A stretch of DNA of 64,000 bases from Herbaspirillum rubrisubalbicans (lineage in GTDB: Bacteria; Pseudomonadota; Gammaproteobacteria; Burkholderiales; Burkholderiaceae_D), in the NCBI RefSeq assembly GCF_003719195.1, contig NZ_CP024996.1, positions 558,001 through 622,000 on the forward strand, given 5' to 3'. Made by a program: the position numbers and the translations under genes. This document shows positions 61,690 to 64,000 of this stretch, in pieces. The notes below the pieces were generated by a model. That model had not been told where the DNA came from and searched no databases. It saw only the letters and a list, made by a program, of their open reading frames with translations. The stretch's first letter is position 1; every line of letters starts with the position of its first letter.

Positions 61690-62475
61690 ATGACTGCCTC
61701 CCCTGCCAAGACCCAACGAGGAATCCAGAGCGTGGAAGTGGCTGGCCGCCTGTTGCAGGCGCTGGCGCAGGCGCGCCAGCCCTTGCCGCTGGTGGAGCTG
61801 GCGGCTGCCGCCGAGCTGTCCTCGGCCCAGGCCCATACCTATCTGGTGAGCCTGCTGCGGCTGGGCCTGATCAAGCGCACCCCCGGCGATGGCCGCTACG
61901 AAGCCGGGCCGCTGGCCTTGCGCCTGGGCATGGCGCGCCTGGCCCAGGAGCCGGCCTATCGGCTGGCGCTGCCACAGGTGCAGCAACTGAGTCAGGAGAC
62001 GGGCTTGAGCGTGGCGCTCACGCTGCCCACGCCGGAAGGCCCGACCATCGTGCATTACGCCCATGCCGGCAAGCCCTTGCATGTGAACCTGCACGTGGGC
62101 ACGGTGATGGCCCTCTCGGAGACGGCCACCGGACGCACCTATTGCGCCTATACCGACCCCGCCGCCTGGCAGGGCTTGTGGGAAGCCCAGCATCCCGGCC
62201 AGTCCAGGGCGCGCCTGAAAGCCTTCCATGAAGAACTGGAGACCATTCGCAAGCGTGGCATGGAGCGCGCCGTGGACTTGCCCAGCCCGGGCGTGACCAG
62301 CCTCTGTATGCCACTGCTGGAAGAGACGCAGCAATTGCTGCTGCTGGTGACGGTGATCGGTTCGAGCGGCGTGATCGATCCGGCTTGGCGCGGGTCGCTG
62401 GCGCGGCAGTTGCGCGAGTGCATCGAGGCCATCGCTACCACCCTGGCGACTAAGCGCGAGGAGTGCCGCACATGA
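61690..62475 (+). CDS. IclR-family transcriptional regulator (first of tandem pair)
   Basis: A 261-residue IclR regulator. The winged helix (QSVEVAGRLLQALAQARQPL, LSSAQAHTYLVSLLRLGLIK) covers residues 8-75 and the GAF-like effector domain the rest (VVHYAHAGKPLHVNLHVG region). It is divergent from the MBL/monooxygenase operon and overlaps the second IclR gene by ATGA, so both are translated together. Aromatic-acid catabolism is a usual target of IclR proteins. Confidence 0.93.
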   Translation: MTASPAKTQRGIQSVEVAGRLLQALAQARQPLPLVELAAAAELSSAQAHTYLVSLLRLGLIKRTPGDGRYEAGPLALRLGMARLAQEPAYRLALPQVQQLSQETGLSVALTLPTPEGPTIVHYAHAGKPLHVNLHVGTVMALSETATGRTYCAYTDPAAWQGLWEAQHPGQSRARLKAFHEELETIRKRGMERAVDLPSPGVTSLCMPLLEETQQLLLLVTVIGSSGVIDPAWRGSLARQLRECIEAIATTLATKREECRT

Positions 62476-63332
62476 AAGCCTGCAAGGATCTGCCGCTGCC
62501 GGAGGCAGCGGACCCAGAAGGCGCGCGCAGCCAGCGCGGCATCCAGTCGCTCGACAGCAGCGGCGCCTTGCTCGATGCCCTGCTGGAAGCGGCGTGCCCC
62601 TTGCCGCTGGGCGACCTGGCCCGGCTGGCCGGGATGCCGGCGGCCAAGGCCTTTCCGCATCTGGTGAGTCTGCAGAAGATCGGCCTGCTCGCACGCGATG
62701 CCCAGGGCAACTTCTTCCCCGGCCCGCTCAGTCTGGAGCTGGGGCTGGCGGCCTTGCAGCGCCTGTCGCCCCTGCGCGAAGCCGAGGCCGAGGTGGCCAC
62801 GCTGGCCCAGGCCACCGGCTTGTCGGTGGCGCTGGCGGTGTTCGGTCCGCTGGGACCGACCGTGGTGCGCTTGGAAGAATCCTCGCGGCCGCAGCACGTG
62901 AGCCTGCGCATCGGCACCGTGCTCTCGATGGTGCACACCGCCATCGGTCGCGTATGCGCCGCCTACCTGCCCGCGGACATGCTGGCCGGCGCCCTGGCCA
63001 TGGATGCGATCCGCATGGAAGGTGCGCAGCCCGACAGCGTCAGTCATCCCGATGGCAGCCTGCGCCACGACTATGCGCAACGGCTGGAGCAGGTCCGCAC
63101 CCAACGGCTGGACCAGGCGCTGGGCCGTCCGGTGCCCGGCATCAACACGTTGGCCGCGCCGGTGTTCAATCACACCGGTCAACTGGCCTTGGTGATGGCG
63201 GTCATGGGCAGCAGCGGCAGTTACGATCCTCGGTACGAGGGGGACGTGGCGCAATTGCTGCGCGCGGCAGCGCATACGGTGTCGTGGCGGCTGGGGGCTT
63301 TCGATGACACCGGCTCGGGCATCCCGGAATAA
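62472..63332 (+). CDS. IclR-family transcriptional regulator (second of tandem pair)
   Basis: A 286-residue IclR regulator with winged helix (QSLDSSGALLDALLEAACPL, MPAAKAFPHLVSLQKIGLLA) and effector domain. The ATG overlaps the stop of the first gene (ATGA). The two are related throughout, so they arose by duplication, and may form a heterodimer or answer different inducers. A GTG three codons upstream is a less likely start. Confidence 0.92.
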   Translation: MKACKDLPLPEAADPEGARSQRGIQSLDSSGALLDALLEAACPLPLGDLARLAGMPAAKAFPHLVSLQKIGLLARDAQGNFFPGPLSLELGLAALQRLSPLREAEAEVATLAQATGLSVALAVFGPLGPTVVRLEESSRPQHVSLRIGTVLSMVHTAIGRVCAAYLPADMLAGALAMDAIRMEGAQPDSVSHPDGSLRHDYAQRLEQVRTQRLDQALGRPVPGINTLAAPVFNHTGQLALVMAVMGSSGSYDPRYEGDVAQLLRAAAHTVSWRLGAFDDTGSGIPE

Positions 63333-63347
63333 TCCGTCATAGCGCTC

Positions 63348-64000
63348 TCAAGCCCGCTTGCCACGGCTGTCCAGGATCGCCTGTACACGCTGGCTCAGGG
63401 TGTCCATCTTGAAGGGCTTGGTCAATACCTGCATACCGGGCTGCAGATGGCCATTGCCGAGTGCCGCGTTTTCCGCATAGCCGGTAATGAACAAGACCTG
63501 CAGCTCGGGCCGCGCCGTGCGGGCGGCATCGGCCACCTGGCGACCGTTGAGCCCGCCCGGCAAGCCCACATCGGTGATGAGCAAGTCGATCTGCGTGGCC
63601 GATTGCAGGATGCGTAGCGCCGCCGGCCCATCCTCGGCCTGCAGCGTGGTGTAGCCGGCTTCGCTCAGTACTTCGACCAGCAACAGGCGGATGGACGCTT
63701 CGTCGTCCACCACCAGCACCACTTCACCGCGACCGGCTGCGGAGGGCAGGTGGGCGGGTTCGCATTCTTCAGCCTGGGCAGCGTGCTGATGGCGCGGCAG
63801 GTAGAGCGATACCGTGCTGCCCTGGCCGAGTTCCGAATACAGCCGCACCTGTCCCCCCGACTGGCGCGCAAAGCCATAGACCATCGATAGTCCCAGCCCG
63901 GTACCTTCGCCGATGGGCTTGGTGGTGAAGAAAGGATCGAAGGCGCGGGCCATGACCTCGGGCGTCATGCCGGTGCCATTGTCGGTGACGGCGATGCAGA
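63348..64000 (-). CDS. hybrid histidine kinase with C-terminal receiver domain (partial, cut by window edge)
   Basis: The end of a sensor kinase. The HATPase domain shows AVTDNGTGMTPEV, AFDPFFTTKPIGEGTGLGLS and GFARQSGGQV (N, G1 and G2 boxes), followed by a receiver domain with VVLVVDDEASIRLLLVEVL, LLITDVGLPG (phosphoacceptor Asp) and QVLTKPF (Lys). The frame is open to the window edge, so the sensor region and His box lie outside. It converges with the IclR pair, 15 bases between stops. Confidence 0.94.
   Translation of the reverse strand, partial: CIAVTDNGTGMTPEVMARAFDPFFTTKPIGEGTGLGLSMVYGFARQSGGQVRLYSELGQGSTVSLYLPRHQHAAQAEECEPAHLPSAAGRGEVVLVVDDEASIRLLLVEVLSEAGYTTLQAEDGPAALRILQSATQIDLLITDVGLPGGLNGRQVADAARTARPELQVLFITGYAENAALGNGHLQPGMQVLTKPFKMDTLSQRVQAILDSRGKRA

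Overview
The window looks like chromosome of a high-GC betaproteobacterium of the Oxalobacteraceae, most likely Herbaspirillum or a close relative. This rests on gene content and the general look of the proteins, not on a database search. Coding density is high, and most genes are single or in short operons of housekeeping, transport, regulation and signalling genes. One tRNA-Gly(CCC) gene is present. I see no rRNA, CRISPR array or prophage.

Layout. 0-3 kb: an AcrAB/MexAB-type RND efflux operon (permease cut by the left edge) divergent from its TetR repressor, with an AcrR-type palindrome between them. 3-11 kb: rhodanese, isoaspartate methyltransferase, a second TetR, an ArsC-like reductase, two tandem undecaprenyl-diphosphatase paralogues, recQ, trmB and tRNA-Gly. 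11-18 kb: a LuxR-type regulator with a 55-codon gene behind it, a large orphan lipoprotein of unknown function, a Pr6Pr-like membrane protein, an extended SDR reductase and an AlaX-like editing protein. 18-32 kb: signalling genes (a 1002-residue cache/GAF/HD-GYP protein, an Aer-like chemoreceptor, a GGDEF protein with a degenerate active site), cspA, a PLP-homeostasis cluster (YggS, MocR regulator, class I amidotransferase) sharing an operator motif, a MazG-like protein and a two-domain methyltransferase. 32-40 kb: DUF2325, YafY/WYL regulator, VOC protein, SBF-like transporter with divergent LysR, FapA-like protein and a CDF transporter; two perfect DnaA boxes lie near 37.06 kb.

40-43.6 kb is a more AT-rich, apparently acquired patch: a DUF6402-like protein whose C-terminus is separated by a run of seven G, a membrane protein, and an intact IS3-family (IS2 group) element with a 5-bp target duplication. 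It is followed by mntP behind a yybP-ykoY Mn riboswitch, then ilvD and an AI-2E family transporter with a long cytosolic tail.

48-64 kb is accessory metabolism and transport: VOC protein, LysR/MFS pair, chemoreceptor, an ABC importer lacking a binding protein, and a probable aromatic-compound gene set (MFS, DUF2783, FAD monooxygenase, MBL-fold hydrolase) divergent from two tandem IclR regulators. A hybrid histidine kinase is cut by the right edge.

The most interesting points are the G-tract split of the DUF6402 gene, the shared 21-bp-spaced operator in the MocR/YggS/amidotransferase set with a 59-bp CTAG-flanked palindrome embedded in it, the paired DnaA boxes, the GGDEF protein with GAQEI in place of the active site, and the orphan lipoprotein locus.
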